From Rhizobium sp. BK313 (GTDB lineage Bacteria > Pseudomonadota > Alphaproteobacteria > Rhizobiales > Rhizobiaceae), in NCBI RefSeq assembly GCF_014193655.1, contig NZ_JACHZQ010000001.1, forward strand, positions 1,984,001 to 2,048,000: DNA of 64,000 nt, written 5' to 3'. Both the position numbers and the translations under genes were made by a program. The notes under the pieces were generated by a model. The model saw nothing but the letters and a program-made list of their open reading frames with translations, searched no databases and was not told the origin of the DNA. Of the stretch, positions 36,651 to 47,360 are shown piece by piece. How positions within the stretch are numbered: position 1 is the first letter of the stretch; every line of letters begins with the position of its first letter.

Positions 36651-37949
36651 TCAACCCATGTAGCCGTACATGGGGAAGCGGCCGGTGAGATTGACCACCT
36701 TTTCACGCACTGCGGCCTCGACGGCAGCATTGCCTTCATCGGAATTGGCGACTTTCAGGCCATCCAGCACTTCGATGATGAGATTGCCGATCTCGCGGAA
36801 TTCGGCTTCCTTGAAACCGCGCGTCGTGCCGGCCGGTGTACCGAGACGGACGCCCGACGTGACGAAGGGCTTCTCCGGATCGAACGGGATGCCGTTCTTG
36901 TTGCAGGTCACATAGGCGCGGCCGAGAGCTGCCTCGGCGCGCTTGCCGGTGGCATTCTTCTTGCGCAGGTCGACCAGCATCAAGTGGTTGTCCGTGCCGC
37001 CCGAAACGACGTCAAGACCGCCGGCGATCAGCGTTTCCGCAAGCGCCTTGGCATTCTTGACGATCTGCGCGGTATAGTCCTTGAACTCCGGCTGCAGCGC
37101 TTCGCCGAGCGCCACGGCCTTCGCGGCGATGACATGCATCAGCGGGCCGCCTTGCAGCCCGGGGAAGACAGCCGAATTGAACTTCTTCGCCAGATCCTCG
37201 TCATTGGTGAGGATCATCCCGCCACGCGGGCCGCGCAGCGACTTGTGGGTCGTGGTCGTTGCAACATGGCAATGCGGGAACGGCGACGGATGCTGGCCAC
37301 CGGCAACCAGGCCGGCAATATGGGCCATGTCGACCATCAGGTAGGCGCCGACGCTGTCGGCGATCTCGCGGAAGCGCTTCCAGTCCCAGATACGGGAATA
37401 AGCGGTGCCACCGGCGATGATCAGCTTCGGCCTGGTTTCTTCGGCCTTGCGCTGAACAGCATCCATGTCGAGCAGGTTGTCGCCTTCACGCACGCCGTAG
37501 GAGACCACGTTGAACCACTTGCCGGACATGTTGACCGGCGAACCATGCGTCAGGTGCCCGCCCGAATTGAGATCGAGACCCATGAATGTGTCGCCCGGCT
37601 GCAGCAGCGCCAGGAAGACCGCCTGGTTCATCTGCGAGCCGGAATTCGGCTGCACGTTGGCGAAATTGACGCCGAACAGCTTCTTTGCGCGCTCGATGGC
37701 AAGCTCTTCGGCGATATCGACGAACTGGCAGCCGCCATAATAGCGCTTGCCCGGATAACCCTCGGCATATTTGTTCGTCATGATCGAGCCCTGCGCTTCC
37801 AAGACGGCGCGGGAAACAATGTTTTCCGAGGCGATCAGCTCGATCTCATGCCGCTGACGACCCAATTCCTTATTGATCGCGCCAAAGATTTCCGGATCGG
37901 TATCGGCGAGCGAGCGATTGAAGAAAGGTTCGGTGGAAGCATTGGTCAT
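36651..37949 (-). CDS. glyA: serine hydroxymethyltransferase
   Basis: 432 residues. Interconverts serine and glycine with tetrahydrofolate. The pyridoxal-phosphate Lys is in [15 protein letters not shown], and [16 protein letters not shown] and [14 protein letters not shown] are conserved. ATG 37949 is preceded by AGGAG; the upstream open frame is not conserved sequence. Nine bases separate it from nrdR. Confidence 0.97.
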   Translation of the reverse strand: MTNASTEPFFNRSLADTDPEIFGAINKELGRQRHEIELIASENIVSRAVLEAQGSIMTNKYAEGYPGKRYYGGCQFVDIAEELAIERAKKLFGVNFANVQPNSGSQMNQAVFLALLQPGDTFMGLDLNSGGHLTHGSPVNMSGKWFNVVSYGVREGDNLLDMDAVQRKAEETRPKLIIAGGTAYSRIWDWKRFREIADSVGAYLMVDMAHIAGLVAGGQHPSPFPHCHVATTTTHKSLRGPRGGMILTNDEDLAKKFNSAVFPGLQGGPLMHVIAAKAVALGEALQPEFKDYTAQIVKNAKALAETLIAGGLDVVSGGTDNHLMLVDLRKKNATGKRAEAALGRAYVTCNKNGIPFDPEKPFVTSGVRLGTPAGTTRGFKEAEFREIGNLIIEVLDGLKVANSDEGNAAVEAAVREKVVNLTGRFPMYGYMG

Positions 37950-38070
37950 CGTGGAAGCTCCTGAACGGGCCGGAACGGCAATGGAGACGGTATTAGCGTC
38001 AGGGTCGCCCGAGAGCAATACGATCAGCGACATTTGCTGGGCATTCTACGATGAGCGGCTCGGACATATG

Positions 38071-38097
38071 AAAAAGCCGCGTCAAACGACGCGGCTT
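38071..38097 (-). terminator. terminator for the L,D-transpeptidase gene
   Basis: Ten-base stem AAGCCGCGTC/GACGCGGCTT with loop AAAC, then TTTTT on the minus strand, about 30 bases past the stop. Confidence 0.88.
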
Positions 38098-38123
38098 CGA
38101 TCATGCTCTGGATGCGGAGCCGA

Positions 38124-39437
38124 TTACTGAACCGGCTGCTCCATGCCCTGGGTCGTGTCGAGCGCCAGCTCGGCATTTCCGTCGAGCTGATAGATATCGT
38201 CACGGAACTGCACGATACCGTCGGCAGCACTCCAGGCAGAAATATAGACGAAATAAACAGGCACTTCCGTCGCCAATGTGATCGGCGTATTGACGCGAGT
38301 GGAGATGACCTGCTCGATGTGCTGGCGCGGCCAGCCCGGAGTTTCGGCAAGCAGCCAGGTCGCTAGGTCACGCACGTTCTGAACGCGCACGCAGCCCGAG
38401 CTGTCGAAACGCATCAGCTTGTTGAACAGGCCCTGTTCGGGCGTGTCGTGCATATATTCGTTGTTGGGATTATGGAAGTTGATCTTCGTGGACGCCATGG
38501 CGTTGGTCTTGCCCGGGTCCTGGCGAAACATCAGGTCCGGCGCCTTGTCCGAATTCCAGTCGATCGTCTCGGGCGCGACTTCCTGGCCCTTGCCGTCGAG
38601 AAGGCGGATGTTGCTCTTCGTCAGGTAGGTCGGATCCTTCCGCATGAGCGGCATGATGTCCTTGATGATGATGGAGCGTGGCGCCGTCCAGTACGGGTTG
38701 AGGATGACTTCGTAGATCTTTGAATTGATGATGTGCGTCGGTCGCGATTCCCGGCCGACGATCGCCTCGTGGCGCAGCGCCACCTGACCGTCCTGCACGG
38801 CTTCGACACGGGTCGCCGGGATGTTGACCATGACGTGACGGCGGCCGAGATCGGCCGGGAACGTCTGCAGTCGGACGAGGTTGGTGTTCAGTTGCTGCAG
38901 GCGGACATCGGCGGGGATGTTGATCGCCTTCAGCGTGAAATCGCCGATGACGCCATCCGGCGGAAGACCGTGGCGGGCTTGGAAACGCTTGACGGCACCA
39001 TCGACGTAGGAATCGAAGGCGGACGAAATGCCAGCCTCGCGCGGCAGGTCGCCGGTGACCATTAGATGCTGGCGCAGCGACTGCACGGCGGGATCGGTAG
39101 CGCCGAGCTGCAGCGGCTGCTGGCTCGTCGGGTTGATCTGCGGCCAGCCACCATTGGCGACGATGCTCTGGTACTGGGCGATCGCCTGCTGGATATTCGG
39201 AACGGAATCAGGCCCGAGGATCGGCGTGTTGGAAACAACCGCTGCAGCGGTCCGCGCGGCGGCCTTCGCATCGAACTGATCGTCCCAATTGCCGCGGGCG
39301 CGGTTGTTGATCAGCGCGTCGAGAGGCGTCTGGTCCTGTGCAAGAGCCGGGGCTGCCAAAGCGGCCACGCCAAAAGTTGCCGCAGACCGCAGGAAGGAGC
39401 GGCGCGAGAAAGGTTCAATTCCGTTTTTCTTCGACAT
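38124..39437 (-). CDS. Tat-exported L,D-transpeptidase with peptidoglycan-binding domain
   Basis: 437 residues of the YcbB/LdtD-like group. The Tat signal is FSRRSFLRSAATFGVAALAA. A peptidoglycan-binding domain follows (KRFQARHGLPPDGVIGDFTL), then the YkuD catalytic domain with the His in MHDTPEQGLF and the catalytic Cys (about 349) in FDSSGCVRV. Makes 3-3 crosslinks or attaches proteins to peptidoglycan. ATG 39437 puts the Tat motif near the start. Neighbour of ldtR, which in Liberibacter controls a homologous gene (ldtP). Confidence 0.92.
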   Translation of the reverse strand: MSKKNGIEPFSRRSFLRSAATFGVAALAAPALAQDQTPLDALINNRARGNWDDQFDAKAAARTAAAVVSNTPILGPDSVPNIQQAIAQYQSIVANGGWPQINPTSQQPLQLGATDPAVQSLRQHLMVTGDLPREAGISSAFDSYVDGAVKRFQARHGLPPDGVIGDFTLKAINIPADVRLQQLNTNLVRLQTFPADLGRRHVMVNIPATRVEAVQDGQVALRHEAIVGRESRPTHIINSKIYEVILNPYWTAPRSIIIKDIMPLMRKDPTYLTKSNIRLLDGKGQEVAPETIDWNSDKAPDLMFRQDPGKTNAMASTKINFHNPNNEYMHDTPEQGLFNKLMRFDSSGCVRVQNVRDLATWLLAETPGWPRQHIEQVISTRVNTPITLATEVPVYFVYISAWSAADGIVQFRDDIYQLDGNAELALDTTQGMEQPVQ

Positions 39438-39955
39438 ATCCCACCGTTCGACGCTGCGACCAATTTCATCCGCAGCCAAGAGAGAAAGCAGTAAACACCG
39501 CAGCTTGCCGCCAAGTAACGCAGCCTAGTATCAATCCGTTGCCTTAGAGCACCACAAAAACTTCGCTCCGGACCATCACAATATTGCGAGCCCAAAGCGC
39601 TAAGGCATGAAGATCAAGACTTGAAAAGCGCCGTTTGCCGTTCGTTTCCGCTGTCATAGCAATATGGCCAATTCGTGTCGTCCGGCATGAAACTTGCTTT
39701 CGCTTGCCGTAGCGGAAGAAAGACCATTTTGCGTTGCTAAAATACCACTCGATAACCGTGGTTCATAGCGGCTGATGCTTCGACGTCAATGGCACAGATG
39801 CCGCAGATACTGTTGTGCACCGCAAGGTCATGGCGGGACGTGGCAAAAAGCCCACAGAAGATGTGGTATTCCCGTCTTGAACAGGCGGAAGCCGGACGCG
39901 CAGGGAGCGCATCCGGCCTATTTTACTGGAGAGTCTCGTAGTTTGCCGCCGTTAT
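39438..39955. other. about 520-base regulatory gap between ldt and ldtR
   Basis: No supported gene. It should contain the L,D-transpeptidase promoter. A small hairpin CCACA-GAAGA-TGTGG lies at 39852-39866, and an imperfect GC-rich stem at about 39892-39918 may end the ldtR transcript. No consensus is claimed for either. Confidence 0.45.
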
Positions 39956-40471
39956 TTACAGGCGATAAAGGATCTGGTCGTTCCAGAAGCGGTCGAGGCG
40001 CTGCAGGAGCTTGTTCATCTGGGTGAACTCGTCGGTGCCGATACCGCCGACCTTGTCGATCGAGGTGATGTGACGCTCGTAGAGCTTGGCGACGGTTTCG
40101 GCGATGTCCTGGCCGGTTTCCGTCAGGCTGATGCGGACCGAGCGGCGGTCGATGCGGGAGCGCTGATGGTTGATAAAACCGAGGTCGACCAGCTTCTTGA
40201 CGTTGTAGGAAACGTTGGAGCCGAGGTAGAAACCGCGGGAGCGCAGCTCGCCGGCAGTCAGCTCGGAATTGCCGATGTTGAAAAGGAGCAGCGCCTGGAC
40301 GGCGTTGACGTCGTCGCGGCCTTGGCGGTCGAACTCGTCCTTGATAACATCGAGGAGACGGCGGTGAAGACGCTCCACCAAGTGGAGGGATTCCATATAC
40401 AGACCACGGATGTCATCGATCTGCTGGTCCCGAGCATTCGCAACTGCCTGCGGCTTGATTTTCGTGTTCAT
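39956..40471 (-). CDS. ldtR: MarR-type regulator LdtR
   Basis: About 171 residues. Winged-helix MarR domain (VNAVQALLLFNIGNSELTAG, then SNVSYNVKKLVDLGFINHQR and RIDRRSVRISLTETGQDIAE). The sequence and the position beside an L,D-transpeptidase gene match LdtR, the regulator shown in Candidatus Liberibacter asiaticus to control ldtP and osmotic tolerance. Two adjacent ATGs (40474, 40471) are possible starts. Confidence 0.85.
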   Translation of the reverse strand: MNTKIKPQAVANARDQQIDDIRGLYMESLHLVERLHRRLLDVIKDEFDRQGRDDVNAVQALLLFNIGNSELTAGELRSRGFYLGSNVSYNVKKLVDLGFINHQRSRIDRRSVRISLTETGQDIAETVAKLYERHITSIDKVGGIGTDEFTQMNKLLQRLDRFWNDQILYRL

Positions 40472-40602
40472 CATGACTTGGCCTCACTGTTTTGTTTGGC
40501 GGTGTCGTTTTCTTCCCGCCTTGAGTGAGACCCTATCGAATACACATAAAATTCTACTTAAACTGCAGGCTTAACAGCACCTTACCATGAGGTCTTGGTG
40601 TC

Positions 40603-41040
40603 TCAGGGTAAATCAACCATTACCTGCTGCCGGCGCCGGCGCTTTTCCTGCCACAGCAAAATGCGGAAAATGCAGTAGAGCGCGGCGACGCAGGCATGCA
40701 GAATCACGATCAATGGATTGGAGCCGAAGATCTGCGGCCAAAGGCCGTACATCAGCACCTGACCGCCGGCTGCCAGCACCCAGATGACCGGTCCCCAGGA
40801 CACCGTCAGCCACAGGCCGAGGGCTGCGACCGGGAAGACGACGGCAAGGCCGGCGCCTGCCACTTTCCAGGGCAGATTGAGCAGATCGAAACGGGCCTGG
40901 CCAGCCAGCGAATACCCGACCAGCATCGACCAATATTGCAGGCCAAGCCAGAAACAGCCGATCGCGATCAGCCGCAGGAACACTACGAACAAGATGTCCG
41001 TCAGCGTGTTCTTGGGTATGGTCGAAGAATCAGATTCCAT
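40603..41040 (-). CDS. DUF6163 membrane protein
   Basis: 145 residues, four hydrophobic segments (about 14-34, 60-82, 84-101, 109-131) and a basic tail (EKRRRRQQV). Matches the rhizobial DUF6163 family of unknown function, which sits beside ldtR. ATG 41040 is plausible though no Shine-Dalgarno is visible. Divergent from hemB. Confidence 0.75.
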   Translation of the reverse strand: MESDSSTIPKNTLTDILFVVFLRLIAIGCFWLGLQYWSMLVGYSLAGQARFDLLNLPWKVAGAGLAVVFPVAALGLWLTVSWGPVIWVLAAGGQVLMYGLWPQIFGSNPLIVILHACVAALYCIFRILLWQEKRRRRQQVMVDLP

Positions 41041-41185
41041 GTGCGAACAATACGTAGGAGGCCATAGGCTCGCCAGAGCCATAGTGGCTGCGGCCTTTCG
41101 CCGGGTTTTGAATCCTGGGGACAGCGTGATAGGTACGCTGCTTACAAATTGAGGCCATAGATAGACTAAAAAGGATGGCGGCACC

Positions 41186-42199
41186 ATGCAGGACAAGACG
41201 CATCTTGTTGACGAGATCACCGGGCATCGGCGCATGCGGCGCAACCGCAAGGCCGATTGGACACGCCGCCTGGTGCAGGAAAATCGGCTGACCGTCGACG
41301 ACCTGATCTGGCCGATCTTCCTGATCCCCGGCAGCGGCATCGTAGAGCCGATCCCGGCCATGCCCGGCGTCTCCAGACTGACGGTCGACAAGGCCGTGGA
41401 AGCCGCAAAGGAAGCGGCCGACCTCGGCATCCCCGCGATCGCCACCTTCCCGAATATCGAAATGGAACTGCGCGACGAAACCGGCTCGAACAGCCTGGAA
41501 AAGAATAACCTCATCAATCTTGCCACCGCCGCCATCAAAAAGGCCGTGCCGAATATCGGCGTCATCACCGACGTCGCCCTCGATCCCTTCACCAGCCACG
41601 GCCACGACGGTATTCTGCGCGGGTCCGAGATCGTCAACGACGAGACGGTCGAGCAGGTGGCGCGCGCCGCCGTCTACCAGGCAGACGCCGGCTCCGATAT
41701 CATCGCGCCGTCGGAAATGATGGATGGGCGCATCGGTGCCATCCGCCATGCGCTCGACGCTGCCGGTCACCAGGGCGTCGGCATCATGAGCTATGCCACC
41801 AAATTCAGCTCGGCCTTCTACGGCCCCTATCGCGAGGCGATTTCGACCGGCGGCCTGCTGAAGGGCGACAAGAAGACCTATTATATCGACCCGGCCAACG
41901 GCACCGAGGCGGTGCGAGACGCTGCCCTCGATGTCGAGGAAGGCGCCGACATGCTGATGGTCAAGCCCGGCCTGCCCTATCTCGACATCTGTTGGCGGCT
42001 GAAAGAGGCTTTCGGCCTTCCGACCTTCGCCTATCAGGTCTCCGGTGAATATTCGATGATCAAGGCGGCCGCCGCCAATGGCTGGATCGATGGCGAACGG
42101 GTGATGCTGGAAACCCTGCTCGCCTTCAAGCGCGCCGGCTGCGACGGCATCCTCACCTATTTTGCGCCGGAAGTGGCGAAGCTGCTGGCAAAGAGGTAA
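41186..42199 (+). CDS. hemB: delta-aminolevulinic acid dehydratase (porphobilinogen synthase)
   Basis: 337 residues. Condenses two aminolevulinate molecules in heme synthesis. The Schiff-base Lys is in LMVKPGLPYLD, with a second conserved Lys in SYATKFSSAFYGPYREA. At residues 129-142 the metal site reads DVALDPFTSHGHDG, with Asp in place of the Cys triad of zinc enzymes, so this is the Mg-type variant usual in rhizobia. Confidence 0.97.
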   Translation: MQDKTHLVDEITGHRRMRRNRKADWTRRLVQENRLTVDDLIWPIFLIPGSGIVEPIPAMPGVSRLTVDKAVEAAKEAADLGIPAIATFPNIEMELRDETGSNSLEKNNLINLATAAIKKAVPNIGVITDVALDPFTSHGHDGILRGSEIVNDETVEQVARAAVYQADAGSDIIAPSEMMDGRIGAIRHALDAAGHQGVGIMSYATKFSSAFYGPYREAISTGGLLKGDKKTYYIDPANGTEAVRDAALDVEEGADMLMVKPGLPYLDICWRLKEAFGLPTFAYQVSGEYSMIKAAAANGWIDGERVMLETLLAFKRAGCDGILTYFAPEVAKLLAKR

Positions 42200-42220
42200 T
42201 CACTGGCCACAAGCTTATTG

Positions 42221-42256
42221 CATTTGCCGGACCTCACACCATATGTTCGGCAAATG
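42221..42256 (+). terminator. possible hemB terminator
   Basis: Perfect nine-base arms CATTTGCCG and CGGCAAATG with an 18-base loop, starting about 20 bases past the hemB stop. The following T-run is short, so termination strength is doubtful. Confidence 0.4.
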
Positions 42257-42378
42257 TTTCCCTACTGCGCCGCGCCTCCTATGGGACGCGCAAAGGTCGC
42301 AGTAGAATCTTTAAGCTGCGCATAAGCCTTTCCTTAAATCGGAATGATTGAAGGGGTTATGCGCGAAGGAGGAAGACG

Positions 42379-42837
42379 ATGAGCCTGAACCCCAGCCCGC
42401 TTTATGCAGCACCGGACGACTGGCGCGCCTATAGTGGCGTGCTGAGCCGGCGCATCTTCGCCTTCATCGTCGATTATGTCATCGTCGGTTTGCTCTGCAT
42501 CCCGGCAGCGATCGTGTTGTTCTTCGTCTCGATCCTGACGCTTGGGCTGGGCTTCCTGCTCTACCCCGCTCTCTTCATCATCGTTGCCGGTCTCTATTTC
42601 GGCTGGACGCTTGGCGGACCGCATCAGGCTTCGCTCGGCATGCGGGCCATGGGCGTTGCCATGGTGCGAGTCGATGGCCGGCCGATGGATTTTCTCACCG
42701 CGATCGTGCATCTGGCACTGTTCTGGATCCTGAACTCCGTTCTGACGCCGCTCATCCTGCTGGCAGGCCTGTTCATCGAACGCAGCCGCCTAGTGCATGA
42801 CCTGTTGCTCGGAACTGTCATCGTCCGAACGGCGTAA
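42379..42837 (+). CDS. RDD-family membrane protein
   Basis: 152 residues with the RDD signature (VLSRRIFAFIVDYVIVGLLC) and a C-terminal motif RSRLVHDLLLGTVIV, plus three to four membrane helices. ATG 42379 has GGAGGAAG upstream. RDD proteins are small membrane proteins; some relatives act in ion or proton exchange, but this one's role is unknown. Confidence 0.88.
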   Translation: MSLNPSPLYAAPDDWRAYSGVLSRRIFAFIVDYVIVGLLCIPAAIVLFFVSILTLGLGFLLYPALFIIVAGLYFGWTLGGPHQASLGMRAMGVAMVRVDGRPMDFLTAIVHLALFWILNSVLTPLILLAGLFIERSRLVHDLLLGTVIVRTA

Positions 42838-43031
42838 ATCAGGGCGATATTCACCAACACCATATCCAAACGGTCCGGTCGTCCGGGCCGGCCATCGCTC
42901 ACGGAAGGGCGTCTTGCTTCTGAACAAGCCGGGAAACTGTGACCTTGCACAAAGGACATAGTTGACGTTTTCTAAACTTGGGCCATGCTTGTGAGAAGTC
43001 GAATGCCGAACGAAAGGTTAATCAGCGGCAG

Positions 43032-43808
43032 ATGAACACGCAGTCGACGCCATCCCCGCAGTTTTATCTGACGGCACCGGCTGCCTGCCCGTACCTGCCG
43101 CGCGAGATGGAGCGCAAGGTCTTCACCCATCTCGTTGGCCCCCGTGCGGCGGAGATGAACGACATTCTGACACAGGGCGGCTTCCGTCGTTCGCAGAACA
43201 TCGCCTACCGCCCCGCTTGCGAATCCTGCCGCGCCTGTATTTCCGTTCGTATTCTCGCTCAGGAATTCGAGCCCAGCCGCTCGATGAAGCGTGTCCTGAC
43301 ATCCAATAGCGATATCATCGCCACCGAATTCCCGGCGCAGCCGTCAAGCGAGCAATATTCCCTCTTCCGCCGCTATCTCGATGATCGCCATCAGCAGGGC
43401 GGCATGTCCGACATGACCGTGCTCGATTATGCAATCATGGTCGAAGACACCCACGTCAACACCCGCATCATCGAGTATCGCCGGCGCGAGGAAGGCTCGG
43501 GGTTGGAGCAGCGGCCGAAGGGCGAGCTGCTGGCGGCGGCGTTGACCGACGTTATGAGCGACGGGCTATCGATGGTCTATTCCTATTTCAATCCCGATCT
43601 CGACCATCGCTCGCTCGGCACCTTCATGATCCTTGATCACATCAAGCGAACCAAGGCGCTGGGCCTGCCGCATGTCTATCTCGGCTATTGGGTCAAGGGT
43701 TCACGCAAGATGGACTACAAGACGCGCTTCCAGCCACAGGAGCATCTGACGCCCCGCGGCTGGGAGCGCTTCGATCCTGCGGACGCCGGCGAAGATCACT
43801 CTCACTGA
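43032..43808 (+). CDS. bpt: aspartate/glutamate leucyltransferase (N-end rule)
   Basis: 258 residues. Adds leucine to N-terminal Asp or Glu, marking proteins for ClpAP. Conserved are [18 protein letters not shown], the Cys-rich [15 protein letters not shown] and the C-terminal [25 protein letters not shown] 43032 matches the family N-terminus. The exporter gene starts directly after its stop. Confidence 0.93.
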   Translation: MNTQSTPSPQFYLTAPAACPYLPREMERKVFTHLVGPRAAEMNDILTQGGFRRSQNIAYRPACESCRACISVRILAQEFEPSRSMKRVLTSNSDIIATEFPAQPSSEQYSLFRRYLDDRHQQGGMSDMTVLDYAIMVEDTHVNTRIIEYRRREEGSGLEQRPKGELLAAALTDVMSDGLSMVYSYFNPDLDHRSLGTFMILDHIKRTKALGLPHVYLGYWVKGSRKMDYKTRFQPQEHLTPRGWERFDPADAGEDHSH

Positions 43809-44690
43809 ATGGTCTCCCATCTCTCCGATCACAGAAAAGGCTTGCTGCTGACCACGATCGGCGGTCTCGCGCTGTCGATGGATATCCCGCTCATCCGGCT
43901 TTCGAGCGGCAATGTCTGGTCAGTCCTGGCGGCGCGCAGTCTCGCGACGGTCTTCGTCGCGTTTGTCGCTCTGATCGTCATCCGTCGTGTTACGGGATCG
44001 TTGCGCAATACGTTGCCGGGCTGGATCGGGCTTCCTGTCGGCCTCTTCTACGGCCTGACGACCATCACCTTTCTCCTCGCCATCTACTACACGACGGCGG
44101 CGAATGTGGTGTTCATCATTGCTCTCAATCCTATGTTCGCTGCGCTGCTCTCCTGGATTTTCCTGAAAGAGCGCCCTGCTCTTTCCACCATCGTCACCAT
44201 GATCGTGATGATCTTCGGCGTCGGCCTAATCGTATGGGGCGGCATGGAGGGCGGCCATTTCCTCGGTGACGCGCTGTCGGTTCTCGCTTCTTTTTCCATC
44301 GCCTGCGCCATTACAATCAGCCGGGCCTCGCGCCGGGATATGGGCTTCGCGTCCCTACTGTCCGCCATTATCCCGGCGGCAGTCGGACTCTACCATGTCA
44401 TCCCGTCAAGCATCGCCATCGATCATCCCGCCTGGATCCTGCTCGACGGCGCAGTCCTGATGCCCCTCTCCTTCTGGTGCCTCGCCACCGGCACACGCTT
44501 TTTATCGGCGCCGGAAGTGGCGATGTTCTATCTGCTGGAAACGATCCTGGCGCCGATCTGGGTCTGGCTGATCTTCGCCGAAGCCCCAAGCAGCATCACG
44601 CTCGCCGGCGGCCTGGTGCTGATCCTGGCGCTTGCAGTGCATTCGTTGTGGCAAGTGTGGGTCAGGGGTAGAGCAGCGGTCACAGGGTAG
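43809..44690 (+). CDS. EamA/DMT-superfamily transporter
   Basis: 293 residues, ten membrane helices in two EamA repeats (LAIYYTTAANVVFIIALNPM and LEGG-like loop FLKERPALSTIVTMIV; second repeat TRFLSAPEVAMFYLLETILA). A drug/metabolite exporter of unknown substrate. Starts directly after the bpt stop codon, so co-translated with it. Confidence 0.88.
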   Translation: MVSHLSDHRKGLLLTTIGGLALSMDIPLIRLSSGNVWSVLAARSLATVFVAFVALIVIRRVTGSLRNTLPGWIGLPVGLFYGLTTITFLLAIYYTTAANVVFIIALNPMFAALLSWIFLKERPALSTIVTMIVMIFGVGLIVWGGMEGGHFLGDALSVLASFSIACAITISRASRRDMGFASLLSAIIPAAVGLYHVIPSSIAIDHPAWILLDGAVLMPLSFWCLATGTRFLSAPEVAMFYLLETILAPIWVWLIFAEAPSSITLAGGLVLILALAVHSLWQVWVRGRAAVTG

Positions 44691-44827
44691 CGAACTGTAT
44701 GATTCGACGAAGGAGCCACGCGCTTCTTCAGGGATTTTACCAAGCCGCCAGCATAGCAAACGTGGAGAAAGGCTCTCCATCCGCCGTACAACCCGGCCCT
44801 TCGCTACCGCTCAGGGCGCTCGTCGCT

Positions 44828-44852
44828 GCAATCGACCCACTGGGTCGATTGC
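44828..44852. repeat. perfect palindrome downstream of parC
   Basis: Twelve-base arms GCAATCGACCCA and TGGGTCGATTGC around one central base. It lies 23 bases past the parC stop in the convergent gap with the exporter gene. No T-run follows on either strand, so it may be a dispersed repeat rather than a terminator. Confidence 0.6.
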
Positions 44853-44874
44853 TCGGGCTTTACCCGACCGCTCC

Positions 44875-47133
44875 TCACCCCGAAAACCTGCCGCTTCTGG
44901 GGAAGCCTTTCGGCACCGTGCGGCCAGCTACGGCGCGGTCGCCGAGCCATTCTGTCAGTTCGTCCTTGGTCCTGGTGAAAATCCGGCCGGCGCTATCTTC
45001 CCAGGTCAGACCATCGGCGATGGCAAAGCACTTGATATCGCCAACGCCGCCATCCTTATAGCGCTGCAGACGCACGCCCTTGCCGCGCGACATTTCCGGA
45101 ATCTGCGCCAGCGGGAAAACGACCATCTTGCGGTTCTCGCCAACGACGGCGACGTGATCGCCCGAGACCGGCACGAGCAGCTTTGTCTCATCCGGCGTCG
45201 TCAAGTTCATGATCTGCTTGCCCTTTCGGGTATTGGCGACCAGTTCCCCTTCCGGCACGACAAAGCCGTTGCCAGCCGTCGAGACAACCAGTTGCTTGCG
45301 CTGAGGGTCGTGGACAAAGGCGGTCAGCACGTCCTGATCATTTTCCATGTCGACCATGATGCGCAATGGCTCGCCGTGGCCACGGCCGCCGGGCAGCTTG
45401 TCGCCACCGAGCGTATAGGCCTTGCCACCGGTCGTGACGATCAGGATCTTATCGGTCGTCTGCGCCGTGAAAGCCACCTTCAGGGCGTCGCTCTCCTTGA
45501 ACGTGAGCGTCGAGGTGTCGGAGATGTGGCCCTTCAGCGCCCGGATCCAGCCCTTTTCCGAGACGACGACGGTGATCGGTTCCTTCTCGATCATCGCCTG
45601 CTGGATCGCCGCGTCATCGGCCTCAGGCGCTTCGGCGAACTGTGTTCGGCGGCGGCCGAGTTCGGTCGCCTTGGCGAATTTCTTCTTTACCTCGCCGATT
45701 TCCCAGGCGACCGTCTGCCACTGCTTGTCATCGGAGGCGAGCAAGGCCTCGATATCGGCCTTCTCCTTGGTCAGACCGTCGAATTCCTTGCGGATTTCGA
45801 ACTCCTCGAGCTTGCGCAAGGAGCGCAGGCGCATGTTGAGAATCGCCTCGACCTGATTGTCGGTAAGCCCGAACCGCTCCATCATGACAGGTTTCGGCTC
45901 ATCCTCCTCGCGGATGATGGCGATGACCTCATCGATGTTGAGGTAGGCGATCAGGAAGCCGCCCAGGATTTCCAAGCGCTTTTCTATCGCCGCGAGCCGG
46001 AAGCGCGAGCGACGCTGCAGGACCTCGCGGCGGTGGTCCAGCCATTCCTTCAGCACCTCGTTCAGCGCCATGACCTTCGGGATGCGGCCCATGGACAGAA
46101 CGTTCATGTTGAGCGGGAAACGGCTTTCCAGCTCCGTCAACTTGAACATCGATTCCATCAGGATCGTCGCATCGACGCTGCGGCTCTTCGGCATCAGGAC
46201 GACGCGGATGTCCTCAGCGGACTCGTCACGAATATCTTCGAGTAACGGCAGTTTGCGCGCCAGAAGCAGCTCGGCGATCTTTTCGATCAGCCGCGACTTC
46301 TGCACCTGGAACGGAATTTCGGTAACGACGATCTGGTAACCGCCACGGCCGAGATCCTCGATCTCCCATTTGGCGCGGACGCGAAATCCGCCGCGACCAG
46401 TCTTGTAGCTTTCGATGATGCTCTGACGATCGTCGATAATGATGCCCCCGGTCGGAAAGTCCGGGCCGGGAATGTACAGCTCAACCAGCTTCTCAACAGT
46501 GGCGTCGCGGTCGCGGATCAGATGCAGGGCGGCGTCGCAGAGTTCGTGTGCGTTGTGCGATGGGATCGAGGTTGCCATGCCGACAGCGATGCCGGAGGAG
46601 CCGTTGGCGAGCAGGTTCGGGAAAGCGCCGGGCAGCACGATCGGTTCGGAATTCGACTCGTCGTAGGTGTCGCGGAAATCCACGGCGTCCTGGTCGATGC
46701 CTTCGAGCAGCAGTTCTGAGACTGGCGTCATCTTGGATTCAGTGTAGCGCATGGCGGCGGGGCTATCGCCGTCGATATTGCCGAAATTGCCCTGGCCATT
46801 GACCAGTGTGTAGCGCTGCGAGAAATCCTGCGCCAGGCGGGCCAACGCATCATAGATCGATTGGTCGCCATGCGGATGATAGTTACCCATCACCTCGCCG
46901 ACGATCTTGGCGCATTTGCGGAAGGCGGCGTTTGGGCGCAGGCCCATCTCGCTCATCGCGTAAACGATGCGTCGATGAACCGGCTTCAGGCCATCGCGAA
47001 CATCCGGCAAGGCGCGATGCATGATCGTCGACAAGGCATAGGCCAGATAACGCTCTTCGAGCGCGGCCTTGAGGTCGACCGGAAGGATGCTGTCGTCGTC
47101 GCCGCCACCAGGCGGTAAAAGATTTTGTCCCAT
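44875..47133 (-). CDS. parC: DNA topoisomerase IV subunit A
   Basis: 752 residues. Decatenates replicated chromosomes with ParE. The catalytic Tyr (about 130) is in [12 protein letters not shown], and [18 protein letters not shown] and the quinolone-region [12 protein letters not shown] are present. The C-terminal beta-pinwheel is shorter than in GyrA and has no GyrA box, supporting ParC over GyrA. Confidence 0.96.
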   Translation of the reverse strand: MGQNLLPPGGGDDDSILPVDLKAALEERYLAYALSTIMHRALPDVRDGLKPVHRRIVYAMSEMGLRPNAAFRKCAKIVGEVMGNYHPHGDQSIYDALARLAQDFSQRYTLVNGQGNFGNIDGDSPAAMRYTESKMTPVSELLLEGIDQDAVDFRDTYDESNSEPIVLPGAFPNLLANGSSGIAVGMATSIPSHNAHELCDAALHLIRDRDATVEKLVELYIPGPDFPTGGIIIDDRQSIIESYKTGRGGFRVRAKWEIEDLGRGGYQIVVTEIPFQVQKSRLIEKIAELLLARKLPLLEDIRDESAEDIRVVLMPKSRSVDATILMESMFKLTELESRFPLNMNVLSMGRIPKVMALNEVLKEWLDHRREVLQRRSRFRLAAIEKRLEILGGFLIAYLNIDEVIAIIREEDEPKPVMMERFGLTDNQVEAILNMRLRSLRKLEEFEIRKEFDGLTKEKADIEALLASDDKQWQTVAWEIGEVKKKFAKATELGRRRTQFAEAPEADDAAIQQAMIEKEPITVVVSEKGWIRALKGHISDTSTLTFKESDALKVAFTAQTTDKILIVTTGGKAYTLGGDKLPGGRGHGEPLRIMVDMENDQDVLTAFVHDPQRKQLVVSTAGNGFVVPEGELVANTRKGKQIMNLTTPDETKLLVPVSGDHVAVVGENRKMVVFPLAQIPEMSRGKGVRLQRYKDGGVGDIKCFAIADGLTWEDSAGRIFTRTKDELTEWLGDRAVAGRTVPKGFPRSGRFSG

Positions 47134-47360
47134 GGCTCTTGACTAGCGGAGATGCCGATTCCGGGCAAGAAATCAGTGGAAAGCACTTGTGGATGACGCC
47201 TCAGTTCAAGCATGATCTGACGTAACGTTGGACACAATTCTCGTGCATATATTTGCTATTGCATTGTCATTGGAATTTTAGGCAAACGTGAATATAACTC
47301 GCCGCAGTACACGCAAAATATGTACGCCCGCCTACACCAGCTCTATGAGGAAAAGCCATC

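Noticed and set aside
39775..40026. Small plus-strand open frame in the ldt-ldtR gap
   Set aside because: Arg/Cys/Gly-rich translation with no ribosome site, overlapping ldtR; looks like noise.
44632..46245. Long plus-strand open frame of more than 500 codons
   Set aside because: It lies antisense to parC and its translation is compositionally implausible; it is a shadow of the GC-rich minus-strand gene.
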